Positions 1 to 7,902 of a stretch of 11,581 nt of DNA are shown here, in pieces; the first letter of the stretch is position 1, and each line of letters opens with the position of its first letter. The stretch comes from Anaerolineales bacterium. Lineage in GTDB: Bacteria > Chloroflexota > Anaerolineae > Anaerolineales > Villigracilaceae. The position numbers and the translations under genes are program-made. The stretch is taken from assembly GCA_025966435.1 (NCBI GenBank), contig JAICRQ010000061.1:1-11581 (forward strand), read 5' to 3'. A model generated the notes under the pieces. It saw only the letters and a list, made by a program, of their open reading frames with translations. It ran no database searches and was not told where the DNA came from.

Positions 1-2871
1 CCCTTTCAGGATAAGTATCGGCTCGCTGTTTTGTACGTTCCATACCCACGCTGAAGAGTCAGCATTTGCAGTCACGAATCGCGTTCCATCTTTATTAAAT
101 TGAACGGAATTGACACCATGGGTATAGCCAATGAACGAGGTAGACCCTGCTATCCGGTGGGTTTCCCTTAGCCATACCTTCGAATCATAGCTAGCCGTCA
201 AAATCCATTTCCCGTCCGGACTGAACGTGGCCCATGTGACTTGGTCGGCATGCCCCGGGAGAACGGCGAGCAGAGTCCCTGTGTTGGCATCCCAGAGTCG
301 CACCAGATGGTCCTCACTGGCAGTCATAATTAAGCGTCCATCTTTGCTAAATTCGGCTGAGGTAACTTGCCCATCATGAGGGACCAGGAATGCTAGCATT
401 TCACCCGTCTCTGCATTCCAGATCCGGGCTATACCGTCATCGCTGGCGGTAACAATGCGGGTGCCATCCGGGCTGAAGGTGGCCCGCTCCACTGTGCCTT
501 TGAACCCCTCAAGTTTCAAGATTTCTGTTCCATCGATCCCCCAGACACGAACAGTGTCGTCTACGCTCGCGGTAACAATGCGCGTTCCATCGGGGCTAAA
601 GACAGCAGATTCAAGCGCAGCTTCATGGCCTTCGAGCGTCCGATTTTTCCTTCCACTAATTGCATCCCATAGGACAGCTGTCCCGTCACGGCTCGCCGTC
701 ACGATGAGATTGCTGGCAGGGCTAAACACAGCAGAATTTATTACATCTTCGTGTGCTTGGAAGTTCCGAACAAGGATCCCGTCCTGGGCATTCCAAATGC
801 CTACCATGCCGTCTGCAGTGGATGTGATAATGTGAGTTCCATCCGGACTGAATGCGGCAAACGTGATTTCAGCCTCAGGATCTTCGATTCGAAGTAACTC
901 CTCGCCGCTCTTTAAGTCCCAAACCCGAGCTATAGTCTCTGAACCGACCGTGACCATCCGATCACCCTCTGGACTGAAATTAGCGACTTCGACTATCTCA
1001 TCAACACTAAAGATCCGCCCCGGAAGGGGCAAAGAAAGCGCAGCGTAGAGGGCACTCCTGCTTTCAAGGGTATGGGCTGTCTGGTATGAAATTTCAGCAT
1101 TCTCGTACGCTTTGATCACTTCGCCCAGGCTTTTGGATAAGGCAGCCGCAGCCGCAATTTGGCCAGCACGGGCGTTGACTGCCTGCATTTCGGCGACGCC
1201 TTGAGCAGCTACAGCAGTGCTAGCAATGTTCTCATAGCGCGCCGCGGATACATTTTGCTGAATCGCGAACGCGGCGATGGCAGCAATCAGGAGCAAAATG
1301 GCTGTCGCCATTCCCATTCGGCGTATTCGTCGCTGGTGTGTGGCCACCGCCTCACTTTCGCGCAGGAGTGCTGCCGCCTCCCCGGAGAAATTGATCCATT
1401 TGCGCTGAGGAAGGATGATCGCAAGCTCCTGCGGGCTTAACAAGAGCTTCTCCCGTTTGTAATAGGGCAGTTTTTGGGCTAACAGTTCTTGCGCGGCCTT
1501 GCGGGCTTGAATTTCTGGATCGATTTCGATTTCTTCCAGGAGGTAATCGTGGGCAAGCTCATAGGCAACGACACTATTCACCTTATCCAGCATGAATTCC
1601 TCTACTCGCAGCAAGCGGCTGTCTGTTAGCTGGTCCAGGATCTTGTCTATGATCGAAGGAGGGTAGTTCCAAGCTACCAGTTCAATAGTCAATTCTTCAC
1701 GTGTGCGCAAGGCACGCCGCTTTTCAGAGGTGACCAACGCCTCGAGCAATCGCCGGGCAGGCTCCCGCATCTCTCGAGATACATCACGACTGAGCACGCG
1801 GTATAGGTGTTCACGTAGAATCCCCTTTGCCTGACCCGCCTCATCGTACATTGTCTGAGTGATGATGGTGCCTTCGTCTAAGGAGTCAAAGAGCATCGAA
1901 CATACGAGCTGTAAGTGTGGGGGTGTGATCTCATCCCTTCCCAGATCGTCCAATAACCGTTGCACGAGGGCCTGTTCATAAGTTACCTCGCGGCGCTCTG
2001 CAGGCTGGGTGATCACACGCATAGCTTCTGCGCGCGATAGGGGCCGAAGCAGAAATTCATTTGCGTATGGGTTGCGGATGCGCGGCCGGAAGGCACCCAA
2101 CTGCCCAAACCATTCATCGCGTACGGTAATGATCCAGCGCACTGGAAGCAGATCGTCATCCAAGCAGGTGGATAGCTGGTCCACAAAGTCATTGCGGGCG
2201 TCTTCATTCTGCACGGTGAACAGTTCTTCGAATTGATCAATGATGACGACGAACTGTCGCCCGCTGATGAGCGCGGTCGCTCGACGCAAAAAGTCGTGCA
2301 TAGAGATACCCGCAAGATCGGGGGTATCTGCCAGATCCATTAGCAAGGCTTGCTTAAGGGCAAGATGGACAGGGATCTGATAGGGGCGCAGATAGAGAGG
2401 AAGATGGCCATCAGCTAGCAGACGCGGCATAATGCCTGCTTTGAGCAGACTGGTTTTGCCCGTTCCACTCCCAGCATGCAGCACAGTCAGCTGGTCACGC
2501 TCCATATGAGCAAGCAGCTCACGGATGGCGGCAGATCGTCCGTAGAAAAGAGCGGCATCCTTAATATCGAACTCGAGCAACGCCTTGTACGGGTTCCCGG
2601 CACGGAAATCTTCTTTGGCACGGGCGGCTTGTCGTTCCAGCCGTTGAACGTAGTCCGTGAGGGACTCAGCCAGGAGTTTACTCTCGAACTCTTCCTCCTG
2701 TGCTCGGGTTTCGATCTGGGTCAGGGCGCGTTCGACCTTATGATAGATGACGCTTGCGCCCGCACCAATCGCAGCGACACTCCCTGCGATATTCCCGCTG
2801 AGAATTTTATCTCCGCCTACTTGGTCACTGAATAAATTTTGTTGGTTATCTAGATCTGGTTGTGATTCCAT
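1..2871 (-). CDS. STAND NTPase (nSTAND1-like) with WD40 propeller, partial at C-terminus
   Basis: Open without a stop for 957 codons from ATG 2871 to base 1, so the C-terminus is missing. Order seen: a Gly-rich DQVGGDKI motif (residues 16-40), a charged helical stretch (45-90), and an NTPase with Walker A AGSGTGKTS (133-141; first Gly replaced by Ala, which the consensus allows) and Walker B VVIIDQFEELF (208-218), the DQFEELF form typical of bacterial nSTAND1 proteins. A helical region to about 510 follows, then a hydrophobic membrane-like segment (about 519-538), a linker, and WD40 blades from about 620. Eight blade ends are visible (RVWD 649, GIWN 691, VLWD 733, RVWG 775, RIWN 816, RLWD 858, KVWL 898, WVWN 942). 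From the family, the propeller senses and the NTPase switches oligomeric state. No catalytic effector domain is fused at the N-terminus. The start is preceded by only a weak GAGTGGGA ribosome site. It lies 73 nt after the small gene at 2945-3415, same strand, and is probably co-transcribed. Defence or signalling role is inferred. Confidence 0.9.
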   Translation of the reverse strand, partial: MESQPDLDNQQNLFSDQVGGDKILSGNIAGSVAAIGAGASVIYHKVERALTQIETRAQEEEFESKLLAESLTDYVQRLERQAARAKEDFRAGNPYKALLEFDIKDAALFYGRSAAIRELLAHMERDQLTVLHAGSGTGKTSLLKAGIMPRLLADGHLPLYLRPYQIPVHLALKQALLMDLADTPDLAGISMHDFLRRATALISGRQFVVIIDQFEELFTVQNEDARNDFVDQLSTCLDDDLLPVRWIITVRDEWFGQLGAFRPRIRNPYANEFLLRPLSRAEAMRVITQPAERREVTYEQALVQRLLDDLGRDEITPPHLQLVCSMLFDSLDEGTIITQTMYDEAGQAKGILREHLYRVLSRDVSREMREPARRLLEALVTSEKRRALRTREELTIELVAWNYPPSIIDKILDQLTDSRLLRVEEFMLDKVNSVVAYELAHDYLLEEIEIDPEIQARKAAQELLAQKLPYYKREKLLLSPQELAIILPQRKWINFSGEAAALLRESEAVATHQRRIRRMGMATAILLLIAAIAAFAIQQNVSAARYENIASTAVAAQGVAEMQAVNARAGQIAAAAALSKSLGEVIKAYENAEISYQTAHTLESRSALYAALSLPLPGRIFSVDEIVEVANFSPEGDRMVTVGSETIARVWDLKSGEELLRIEDPEAEITFAAFSPDGTHIITSTADGMVGIWNAQDGILVRNFQAHEDVINSAVFSPASNLIVTASRDGTAVLWDAISGRKNRTLEGHEAALESAVFSPDGTRIVTASVDDTVRVWGIDGTEILKLEGFKGTVERATFSPDGTRIVTASDDGIARIWNAETGEMLAFLVPHDGQVTSAEFSKDGRLIMTASEDHLVRLWDANTGTLLAVLPGHADQVTWATFSPDGKWILTASYDSKVWLRETHRIAGSTSFIGYTHGVNSVQFNKDGTRFVTANADSSAWVWNVQNSEPILILKG

Positions 2872-2944
2872 AAAAGTATCCCACTCTTTCTATAAGAACT
2901 TGCATCCGTTAGATAACGCTACTCTGAGGTACGATCCATCCCGC

Positions 2945-3415
2945 TCAGCGCACTTCTTCCTTAACCTTTTGAGCGATCTTACGGATCGCCAAGTAGATCC
3001 CAGCAGCCGGGTTGGTTATGGCCGCTACGGTGACATCTAAAATGTCTGGAGCCATTGCCGCTAGATTTCGTAACCAACGCTCGACCTTTGCTGGTTCGGC
3101 CTTCTCACCGGCGGCAACCTCGTTCTCGATGCGCTTGACCTGATCGGAAATTTCCTCTTTTTCCACTAGTGGATCGGCTGGACGCGATTCGATTTTTTGA
3201 TAAATCACTGAAAATATTTCGGAGAGTTCTTTGGCATCAGTTCCCGACTGAATCTTGACTTGAGAGCCTCGTCCGATAGCGACCCCCTGACTACCTGAGA
3301 TACTCTCAACAGAGATCTTGTCCCCACCGATCTGGTCTCCATGAACTTCTTCCCGATCCCCCGTTTTCCCCTTTTGATTGAAGCGAGCAGCACGTTTTCC
3401 CATCCTATTTTTCAT
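2945..3415 (-). CDS. Small GGDKI-motif protein, putative partner of the adjacent STAND NTPase
   Basis: 156 aa, no enzymatic domain recognised. Residues 1-24 are basic and polar. Residues 26-55 hold a Gly-rich motif beginning GDQIGGDKI and continuing into SGSQGVAIGRGSQV, likely two short beta strands. Residues 58-115 are charged and helical, possibly coiled coil. Residues 119-147 are mainly hydrophobic, with MAPDILDVTVAAITNP and then GIYLAIRKIA, ending in a basic/acidic tail. The same Gly-rich motif occurs near the N-terminus of the STAND protein encoded next. ATG 3415 is chosen because GGTGGAG lies 8 nt upstream and because the promoter at 3502-3530 puts transcription start near 3495, which excludes the longer reading frame from 3523. 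It could be an effector, an adaptor or a regulator of the NTPase; the sequence does not decide. Confidence 0.8.
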   Translation of the reverse strand: MKNRMGKRAARFNQKGKTGDREEVHGDQIGGDKISVESISGSQGVAIGRGSQVKIQSGTDAKELSEIFSVIYQKIESRPADPLVEKEEISDQVKRIENEVAAGEKAEPAKVERWLRNLAAMAPDILDVTVAAITNPAAGIYLAIRKIAQKVKEEVR

Positions 3416-3501
3416 TCCTGCATCTCCACCTATAAGTTCTATTCTCTCAACACGGGAAGCCAAGCAGCGATGAGCGTGAGAGATCAATTGTAGATATCTT
3501 A

Positions 3502-3530
3502 ATAATAGCTTATAACTGACCAATTTGCAA
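3502..3530 (-). promoter_or_regulatory. Sigma70-type promoter for the GGDKI-protein/STAND unit
   Basis: On the minus strand TTGCAA (3530-3525) and TATTAT (3507-3502) are separated by exactly 17 nt. The -10 matches the consensus at 5 of 6 bases and the -35 at 4 of 6. Predicted transcription start is near 3495, leaving a leader of about 80 nt before ATG 3415. Confidence 0.55.
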
Positions 3531-3597
3531 GTTAGAGCGTCAATACAAAAGAACCCTCTTCCTCAGATGGAGCGGGCTGATGCTCGCCCCATTTGAA

Positions 3598-3630
3598 TAA
3601 CCGAAGAGTACAGAAGGCACCCTTCGGTTA
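3598..3630 (-). terminator. Hairpin overlapping the dus stop codon
   Basis: A perfect 9-bp inverted repeat, TAACCGAAG (3598-3606) and CTTCGGTTA (3622-3630), with a 15-nt loop. The upstream arm contains the TAA stop of the dihydrouridine synthase gene. No T-run follows on the minus strand, so it is at best a weak or Rho-assisted terminator, or a 3'-end stabiliser. A competing 5-bp hairpin (GAAGG/CCTTC, 3613-3625) lies partly inside it. Confidence 0.4.
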
Positions 3631-4593
3631 ATTAGCTGTCATTCTGTATATTTGGTTCAGCACGTTCAGAAATTCCCCCGAGGGTCGCTCTTTCAGGATC
3701 TCCTTCCGGGATTCCCGATCTAAGGTTCTAAGCAATAAATACTGAACTGCATATTTACGGAAGAGGCGCTGCCCGTCTTCTTCGCCATAGAACTTTATGC
3801 TTTTCGCAAGATGCTCGCGCACGGTCTTTTGCACCTGCTCTGGAGAGACTTGTTCACGGTCCAGCCCGGGAAAGATCCAGGGATTGGCGATGGCTGCCCG
3901 CCCGATCATGACCGCGTCACAACCGGTATACTGCTTCATGCGCTGGATGTCTGCGACAGTTTTGACGTCGCCGCTGCCGATGACCGGGATGTTGACCAAT
4001 GACTTCACCTCAGCGACGGCATCCCAATTCGCGGTACCCGCGTAGCGCTGCTCCTTCGTACGCCCGTGGATGGCGATGAGCGAACCGCCGTTTTCCTCCA
4101 CGATGCGAGCGATCAGCTTATAGTTTTGGTTTCGGTCCCATCCCAGGCGGATCTTCCCCGTGATCGGCACCTTCAGCGTGGTAGTTAATTTCTTGAAGGT
4201 GCGGGCAATCTTCAACGGAGTCGGCATCATCCCTACGCCTGCGCCGCGGTCTGCGATGCTTTTTGCCGGGCAACCCATGTTGATGTCGATAATGTCCGGA
4301 TTCAGCTCCTGGACGCGCAGCGCGGCTTTGAGGATTAAGTCGGGGTCATCACCGTAGATTTGAAAGGTGATGGGTCGTTCTTCTTCCTGGAAATAGAGTC
4401 GTTTTGCCGGGTCCTTCGAGCGGCTGAGGATCTTTTCCACTTTTACGAACTCGGTGTAGCTCATGGCGGAGCCGAGCGCTCGACACAGAGATCGAAAGGG
4501 CCAGTCCGAGTAGCCGTCCATGGGCGCGAGGATAGCATCCCCATAGATAGGGATGTTACGCACCAGGAAAGCAGGCATTCGAGAATTCATCAT
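3628..4593 (-). CDS. dusB: tRNA-dihydrouridine synthase, DusB type
   Basis: FMN-dependent TIM-barrel enzyme that reduces specific uridines to dihydrouridine in tRNA, using NADPH. 321 aa from ATG 4593, close to the usual length. Visible signatures: FMN-binding LAPMDGYSD (22-30), the INMGCP loop with catalytic Cys108, GKIRLGW (146-152), IHGRT (175-179), IGSGD (205-209) and MIGRAAIANPW (229-239) for phosphate binding; the C-terminal part is the helical tRNA-binding region. INMGCPAK and the overall spacing fit DusB/Dus-family better than DusA or DusC, but the subfamily call is not certain. A longer frame reaches GTG 4626, but that codon lies in the upstream terminator. ATG 4593, 4590 or 4578 are the plausible starts; none has a Shine-Dalgarno, and a -10 box only about 12 nt upstream suggests a nearly leaderless mRNA. 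Confidence 0.92.
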   Translation of the reverse strand: MMNSRMPAFLVRNIPIYGDAILAPMDGYSDWPFRSLCRALGSAMSYTEFVKVEKILSRSKDPAKRLYFQEEERPITFQIYGDDPDLILKAALRVQELNPDIIDINMGCPAKSIADRGAGVGMMPTPLKIARTFKKLTTTLKVPITGKIRLGWDRNQNYKLIARIVEENGGSLIAIHGRTKEQRYAGTANWDAVAEVKSLVNIPVIGSGDVKTVADIQRMKQYTGCDAVMIGRAAIANPWIFPGLDREQVSPEQVQKTVREHLAKSIKFYGEEDGQRLFRKYAVQYLLLRTLDRESRKEILKERPSGEFLNVLNQIYRMTAN

Positions 4594-4605
4594 AAGAGCG
4601 GCGCA

Positions 4606-4614
4606 AGTATAACA
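4606..4614 (-). promoter_or_regulatory. Extended -10 promoter for dus
   Basis: Minus strand reads TGTTATACT: a TGn extension followed by TATACT (4611-4606, 5 of 6 matches). No good -35 is found at 17 nt, which extended -10 promoters can lack. Predicted start is near 4599, only about 6 nt before ATG 4593. It directly abuts the T-run of the msrA terminator. Confidence 0.45.
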
Positions 4615-4653
4615 AAAAAACCTCACCTCGACCCGCGTCGTCCAATTGAGGTT
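4614..4653 (-). terminator. Intrinsic terminator downstream of msrA (distal hairpin with T7)
   Basis: On the minus strand AACCTCA (4653-4647) pairs with TGAGGTT (4625-4619), with an inner CGAC/GTCG stem in the loop, and the right arm runs into seven consecutive Ts (4620-4614). It is the second of two hairpins after msrA and the only one with a T-tract. Confidence 0.6.
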
Positions 4654-4659
4654 AAAGTT

Positions 4660-4697
4660 AGGGAGATACCGAATTTTCTATGACTCGGTATCTCCCT
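4660..4697 (-). terminator. Strong 13-bp hairpin directly after msrA
   Basis: Perfect inverted repeat: AGGGAGATACCGA (4660-4672) and TCGGTATCTCCCT (4685-4697) with a 12-nt loop, starting 10 nt after the msrA stop. It is followed on the minus strand only by AACTTTAACC, so it lacks a proper U-tract; the T7 hairpin next to it probably completes termination. It may also protect the msrA 3' end. Confidence 0.6.
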
Positions 4698-4707
4698 GGC
4701 CAAGACA

Positions 4708-5259
4708 TTAGACAGGCTGTTTCTTCAGCAGCTCCAGGAAGTGCTTGCGGAACTTGGATACTTTTGGAGCAACCACTGCCATACAGTAGGGCTGGTAGGG
4801 ATTGCTGGCGTAGTATTCCTGGTGATAATCTTCTGCCATGTAGAACTTATCCAGCTTTTCCACCTGGGTGACGATGGGTTTATCCCAGATCTTCTGGGCA
4901 TTCAAGTCTTTGATCAGCTCCTCGGCGATCTTCTTCTGCTCCTCGTCGTGATAGAAGATGGCAGAGCGGTACTGCGTACCCACGTCCGCGCCCTGACGAT
5001 TGAGGGTGGTGGGGTCGTGAATAGCAAAGAATACATTCAGCAGGTCACGGTACGAGACAATATTCGGGTCAAAATTGACCTGCACGACCTCGGCATGTCC
5101 CGTGTCTCCGCCGCAGACTGCGCGGTAGGTGGGGTTGTCCACGTGGCCGCCTGCATAGCCCGATTCCACAGAATGGACGCCCTTGATCTCATCATAAACA
5201 GCTTCCAAACACCAGAAACATCCCCCAGCCAGTGTTGCGGTTTGAAGATTGGTGTTCAT
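4708..5259 (-). CDS. msrA: Peptide-methionine (S)-S-oxide reductase MsrA
   Basis: Cytosolic repair enzyme that reduces the S epimer of methionine sulfoxide in proteins and free methionine. 183 aa, normal for the family. The catalytic GCFWCLE motif is at residues 13-19 with Cys14 as the nucleophile. Also present are SGYAGG (33-38), a [11 protein letters not shown] segment, [10 protein letters not shown] and an EDYHQEYY stretch, all hallmark MsrA blocks. Possible recycling cysteines are Cys17, Cys49 and one near residue 158; the C-terminal Gly-rich double-Cys tail of some MsrA proteins is absent. No MsrB domain is fused or adjacent. AGAAGGAG lies 8 nt before the ATG. The gene has its own promoter (5326-5354) and terminators, so it appears monocistronic between clpC and dus. 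Confidence 0.97.
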   Translation of the reverse strand: MNTNLQTATLAGGCFWCLEAVYDEIKGVHSVESGYAGGHVDNPTYRAVCGGDTGHAEVVQVNFDPNIVSYRDLLNVFFAIHDPTTLNRQGADVGTQYRSAIFYHDEEQKKIAEELIKDLNAQKIWDKPIVTQVEKLDKFYMAEDYHQEYYASNPYQPYCMAVVAPKVSKFRKHFLELLKKQPV

Positions 5260-5283
5260 ATAACTACTCCTTCTCTAAGTCTT

Positions 5284-5304
5284 TGCCGCTACATTCTTGC
5301 GGCA
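5284..5304 (-). other. Small hairpin in the msrA leader
   Basis: TGCCGC (5284-5289) and GCGGCA (5299-5304) form a 6-bp stem with a 9-nt loop in the predicted 5' leader, upstream of the ribosome site at about 5268-5275. It does not cover the ribosome site, so any regulatory role is speculative. Confidence 0.3.
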
Positions 5305-5325
5305 CTTTGTTTACACTCCATAGAC

Positions 5326-5354
5326 AACATACCACACCAAAATCTTATTAACAA
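5326..5354 (-). promoter_or_regulatory. Candidate sigma70 promoter for msrA
   Basis: Minus strand TTGTTA (5354-5349) and TATGTT (5331-5326) with a 17-nt spacer; each matches the consensus at 4 of 6 bases. It sits just after the clpC terminator and 67 nt before the msrA start. Confidence 0.4.
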
Positions 5355-5363
5355 AAGATTACG

Positions 5364-5395
5364 AAAAAACTGTCCCGCAGTTCAACTGCGGGACA
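5364..5395 (-). terminator. Intrinsic terminator of clpC
   Basis: TGTCCCGCAG (5371-5380) and CTGCGGGACA (5386-5395) form a GC-rich 10-bp perfect stem with a 5-nt loop, followed on the minus strand by six Ts (5369-5364). It begins 12 nt after the clpC stop. Ts also flank it on the plus strand (5400-5404), so it could work in both directions. Confidence 0.9.
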
Positions 5396-5406
5396 ATTCT
5401 TTTTAC

Positions 5407-7902
5407 TTATACAGCCGGTGCAGCGGGTGCTTCTTCGGCTTCCTGTTCTTTCTCACCTTCCCCTTCGAGAACGATCTCTCCCTCGGAGTTCAGGCTCACA
5501 AGCACGGAGTCTCCATTCTGGAATTCACCGCCCAGCACCCGGTCGGAAAGTGGGTCTTCCACTTTTTGTTGGATGACACGGCGCAGCGGGCGGGCACCAA
5601 ACTCGGCGTCATAGCCCTGGTCTGCGAGTGCCGCGAGGGCAGCGGGAGTCGCCGTCAGGATCAGGTTGTGTTCCTTGAGGCGCTCGGCAACTTTATCCAG
5701 CTCCAGAGAGACAATCCGTTGGATATCTTCCTTGTTGAGCGAGCGGAAGATGACCACGGCGTCCAAGCGATTGATAAATTCCGGTCGGAAGGCACGCTTG
5801 AGCGATTCGTTCAACTTCTTGCGCATGTCTTCGTAGGAAAGCCGCTCTTCGGTCACTTCGTCACGCTTGAGGGCAAAGCCCAGCCCGGACTGGCGCTTAA
5901 TCATATCCGCGCCGATGTTAGAGGTCATAACGATGATCGCATTGCGGAAGTCCACCTTGCGTCCCTTGGCATCGGAAAGATGTCCTTCTTCCATGATCTG
6001 CAAGAGCATATTATGCACTTCGGGATGCGCCTTCTCTACCTCATCAAACACAACAATCGAATAAGGACGACGGCGCAACGCTTCGGTGAGCTGACCTGCC
6101 TCTTCATAGCCGATGTAACCCGGAGGGGCACCGACCAGGCGGGAAGCCGTATGCCGTTCCATAAATTCAGACATATCCAATTGGACGGCTGCATCTTCAC
6201 TGCCAAACATGAACTTGGCAAGCGTTTTAGTTAGCTCGGTCTTGCCAACGCCGGTCGGTCCGAGGAACATAAAGGAACCGATCGGGCGGCGTGGGTCTTT
6301 CAAGCCAGCGCGGGCACGGCGAACAGCACGTGAGATCGCCACGATGGCGTCGTCCTGCCCAATAATGCTTCTTTGCAATTCTTCTTCCATTTTGAGCAGG
6401 CGCTGTGACTCTTCCTCTGCTAGTTGCATGAGCGGGACACCCGTCCACATGGATACGACTTCGGCAATATCCTCCGCCGAAACGACGGGGCTGTTAGCGC
6501 GATCCCAACCAGTGCGCAAGCGTTCGATCTGCTCGCTTAACTCGATCTCGCGTTCTTCCCATTCATGCACGTCTTCGCTGTTGCCTTCTTCCTGAGCAAG
6601 GGAGCGGTTCTGGCGAGCCTGTCTGAGCTTGCCGAACAGGTCCTTCGACTCCTTCGCCGCTTCACTCTTATACATGCGCACGCGGGAGGAAGACTCATCG
6701 ATCAGGTCGATGGCTTTATCGGGGAGAAAGCGCTCCGTCACGTAGCGGGAGGACAAATGAGCGGCAGCTTCGAGCGCCTCGTCTGAGATCACAAGGTGGT
6801 GATGTTCTTCGTAAGCCGCCCGGATTCCCTTGAGGATCTCAATCGTTTCTTCTTCCGAGGGTTCCTCTACCTGAATCGGCTGGAAGCGCCGTTCGAGCGC
6901 CGCATCCGACTCGATGTGCTTGCGATACTCGTCCATCGTGGTTGCGCCGATAACCTGCAATTCGCCGCGCGAAAGCGCTGGTTTCAGAATATTGGCGGCA
7001 TCCACCGACGAACCGGCCGCGCCAGCACCCACCAGCATATGGACTTCATCAATAAACAAAATAGCGCCTGATTGCTTCAATTCGTCAATCACGCGTTTCA
7101 ATCGTTCTTCGAACTGACCCCGGTACATTGTGCCTGCGACCAGGGAACCAACATCGAGCTGTAACAGCCGTTTGTTCATCAGGGGGGCGGGCACATCGCC
7201 TTCGATAATGCGCTGGGCAAGCCCTTCGACGATGGCGGTCTTGCCAACGCCGGGTTCGCCGATCAGCGCCGGGTTGTTCTTCGTTCGGCGCGCCAGAATC
7301 TGAATGACGCGCTCGATTTCCATCTGACGCCCAATCACGGGATCGAGCTTTTTCTCTTCCGCTTTGGTAGTTAGGTCTGTGGCGAGTTGATCAACCAGGG
7401 GGGTCTTCGCGCTGGATGCAGAGCTGCGCGAGGAACTGCTGCCTGCCGGTGTGGGGGAGGAGGCGGACTCGTTCAACACGCGGCGAGTCTGCCGTCGGAT
7501 CTGCTCCGCGGTCACGCCAAGCCGGCGGAGCACTTCCATCGCGGTGCTATCCACGCGCACAAGGCCGAGCAGAATGTGTTCCGTGCCGATATAATGATGA
7601 CCGAGCCGGCGCGCTTCATCCACTGCATGTTCGAGGACTTGTTGGGTTTCTGCTGCTAATTCAACACGATTGGGGTCAAAACTGCTTGAACTGGTGGTAA
7701 CCCGGCGAATCACTTCGCGCACCCGGTCAGACGTCATACCGAGTTCACGCAGGACTCGCCCTGCCACCCCGCCTTCTTCATCCATTAATCCAAGGAGAAG
7801 GTGTTCCGTACCGATATTATTGTTGCGGGATTGTTCAGCCTCTTGATGTGCAAGGCTGAGGACACGTCTCGCTCTTTGTGTAAAGCGCTCCATTCCTGCC
7901 AT
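5407..7902 (-). CDS. clpC: ATP-dependent Clp protease ATP-binding subunit ClpC
   Basis: Two-ring AAA+ unfoldase that feeds substrates to the ClpP peptidase. 831 aa. Two Clp N repeats (about 4-145) are followed by a Ser-rich linker (146-166). D1 has Walker A GEPGVGKT (215-222), Walker B ILFIDE (281-286) and an RRF arginine-finger segment (338-340). A short UVR-like coiled middle region (about 424-465) marks ClpC rather than ClpB, which has a much longer one. D2 has Walker A GPTGVGKT (548-555), Walker B VVFDE (617-621) and sensor-2 GARPLRR (769-775). An LGF tripeptide (674-676) sits where ClpP-docking loops lie. The last 20 residues form a Glu/Ala/Pro-rich tail. AGGAG lies 9 nt upstream of the ATG. 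No clpP, ctsR or mcsAB gene is in the window, and no CtsR-type heptad repeat or CIRCE element is visible upstream. Confidence 0.97.
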   Translation of the reverse strand: MAGMERFTQRARRVLSLAHQEAEQSRNNNIGTEHLLLGLMDEEGGVAGRVLRELGMTSDRVREVIRRVTTSSSSFDPNRVELAAETQQVLEHAVDEARRLGHHYIGTEHILLGLVRVDSTAMEVLRRLGVTAEQIRRQTRRVLNESASSPTPAGSSSSRSSASSAKTPLVDQLATDLTTKAEEKKLDPVIGRQMEIERVIQILARRTKNNPALIGEPGVGKTAIVEGLAQRIIEGDVPAPLMNKRLLQLDVGSLVAGTMYRGQFEERLKRVIDELKQSGAILFIDEVHMLVGAGAAGSSVDAANILKPALSRGELQVIGATTMDEYRKHIESDAALERRFQPIQVEEPSEEETIEILKGIRAAYEEHHHLVISDEALEAAAHLSSRYVTERFLPDKAIDLIDESSSRVRMYKSEAAKESKDLFGKLRQARQNRSLAQEEGNSEDVHEWEEREIELSEQIERLRTGWDRANSPVVSAEDIAEVVSMWTGVPLMQLAEEESQRLLKMEEELQRSIIGQDDAIVAISRAVRRARAGLKDPRRPIGSFMFLGPTGVGKTELTKTLAKFMFGSEDAAVQLDMSEFMERHTASRLVGAPPGYIGYEEAGQLTEALRRRPYSIVVFDEVEKAHPEVHNMLLQIMEEGHLSDAKGRKVDFRNAIIVMTSNIGADMIKRQSGLGFALKRDEVTEERLSYEDMRKKLNESLKRAFRPEFINRLDAVVIFRSLNKEDIQRIVSLELDKVAERLKEHNLILTATPAALAALADQGYDAEFGARPLRRVIQQKVEDPLSDRVLGGEFQNGDSVLVSLNSEGEIVLEGEGEKEQEAEEAPAAPAV

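Noticed and set aside
455..1440. Plus-strand open frames at 455-835, 863-1048 and 1159-1440
   Set aside because: They are antisense to the continuous STAND-WD40 reading frame; their repeated MRVPSGLK-like pattern is only the complement of WD40 blade repeats.
3416..3523. Longer N-terminus for the GGDKI protein (start at 3523)
   Set aside because: The codon lies inside the predicted promoter, upstream of the likely transcription start, and has no ribosome site; ATG 3415 has a good one.
3554..3592. GC-rich segment downstream of dus (GAGCGGGC...GCTCGCCCC) as a second terminator
   Set aside because: The arms are not true inverted complements beyond 4 bp and no T-run follows.
4594..4626. GTG 4626 as the dus start
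   Set aside because: It sits within the msrA terminator and upstream of the dus -10 box, and adds residues not expected before the APM motif in Dus proteins.
4741..6234. 497-codon plus-strand frame across msrA and clpC
   Set aside because: Antisense shadow of two strongly conserved genes and their terminator region; it shows no family motif and has a composition typical of reverse-frame translation.
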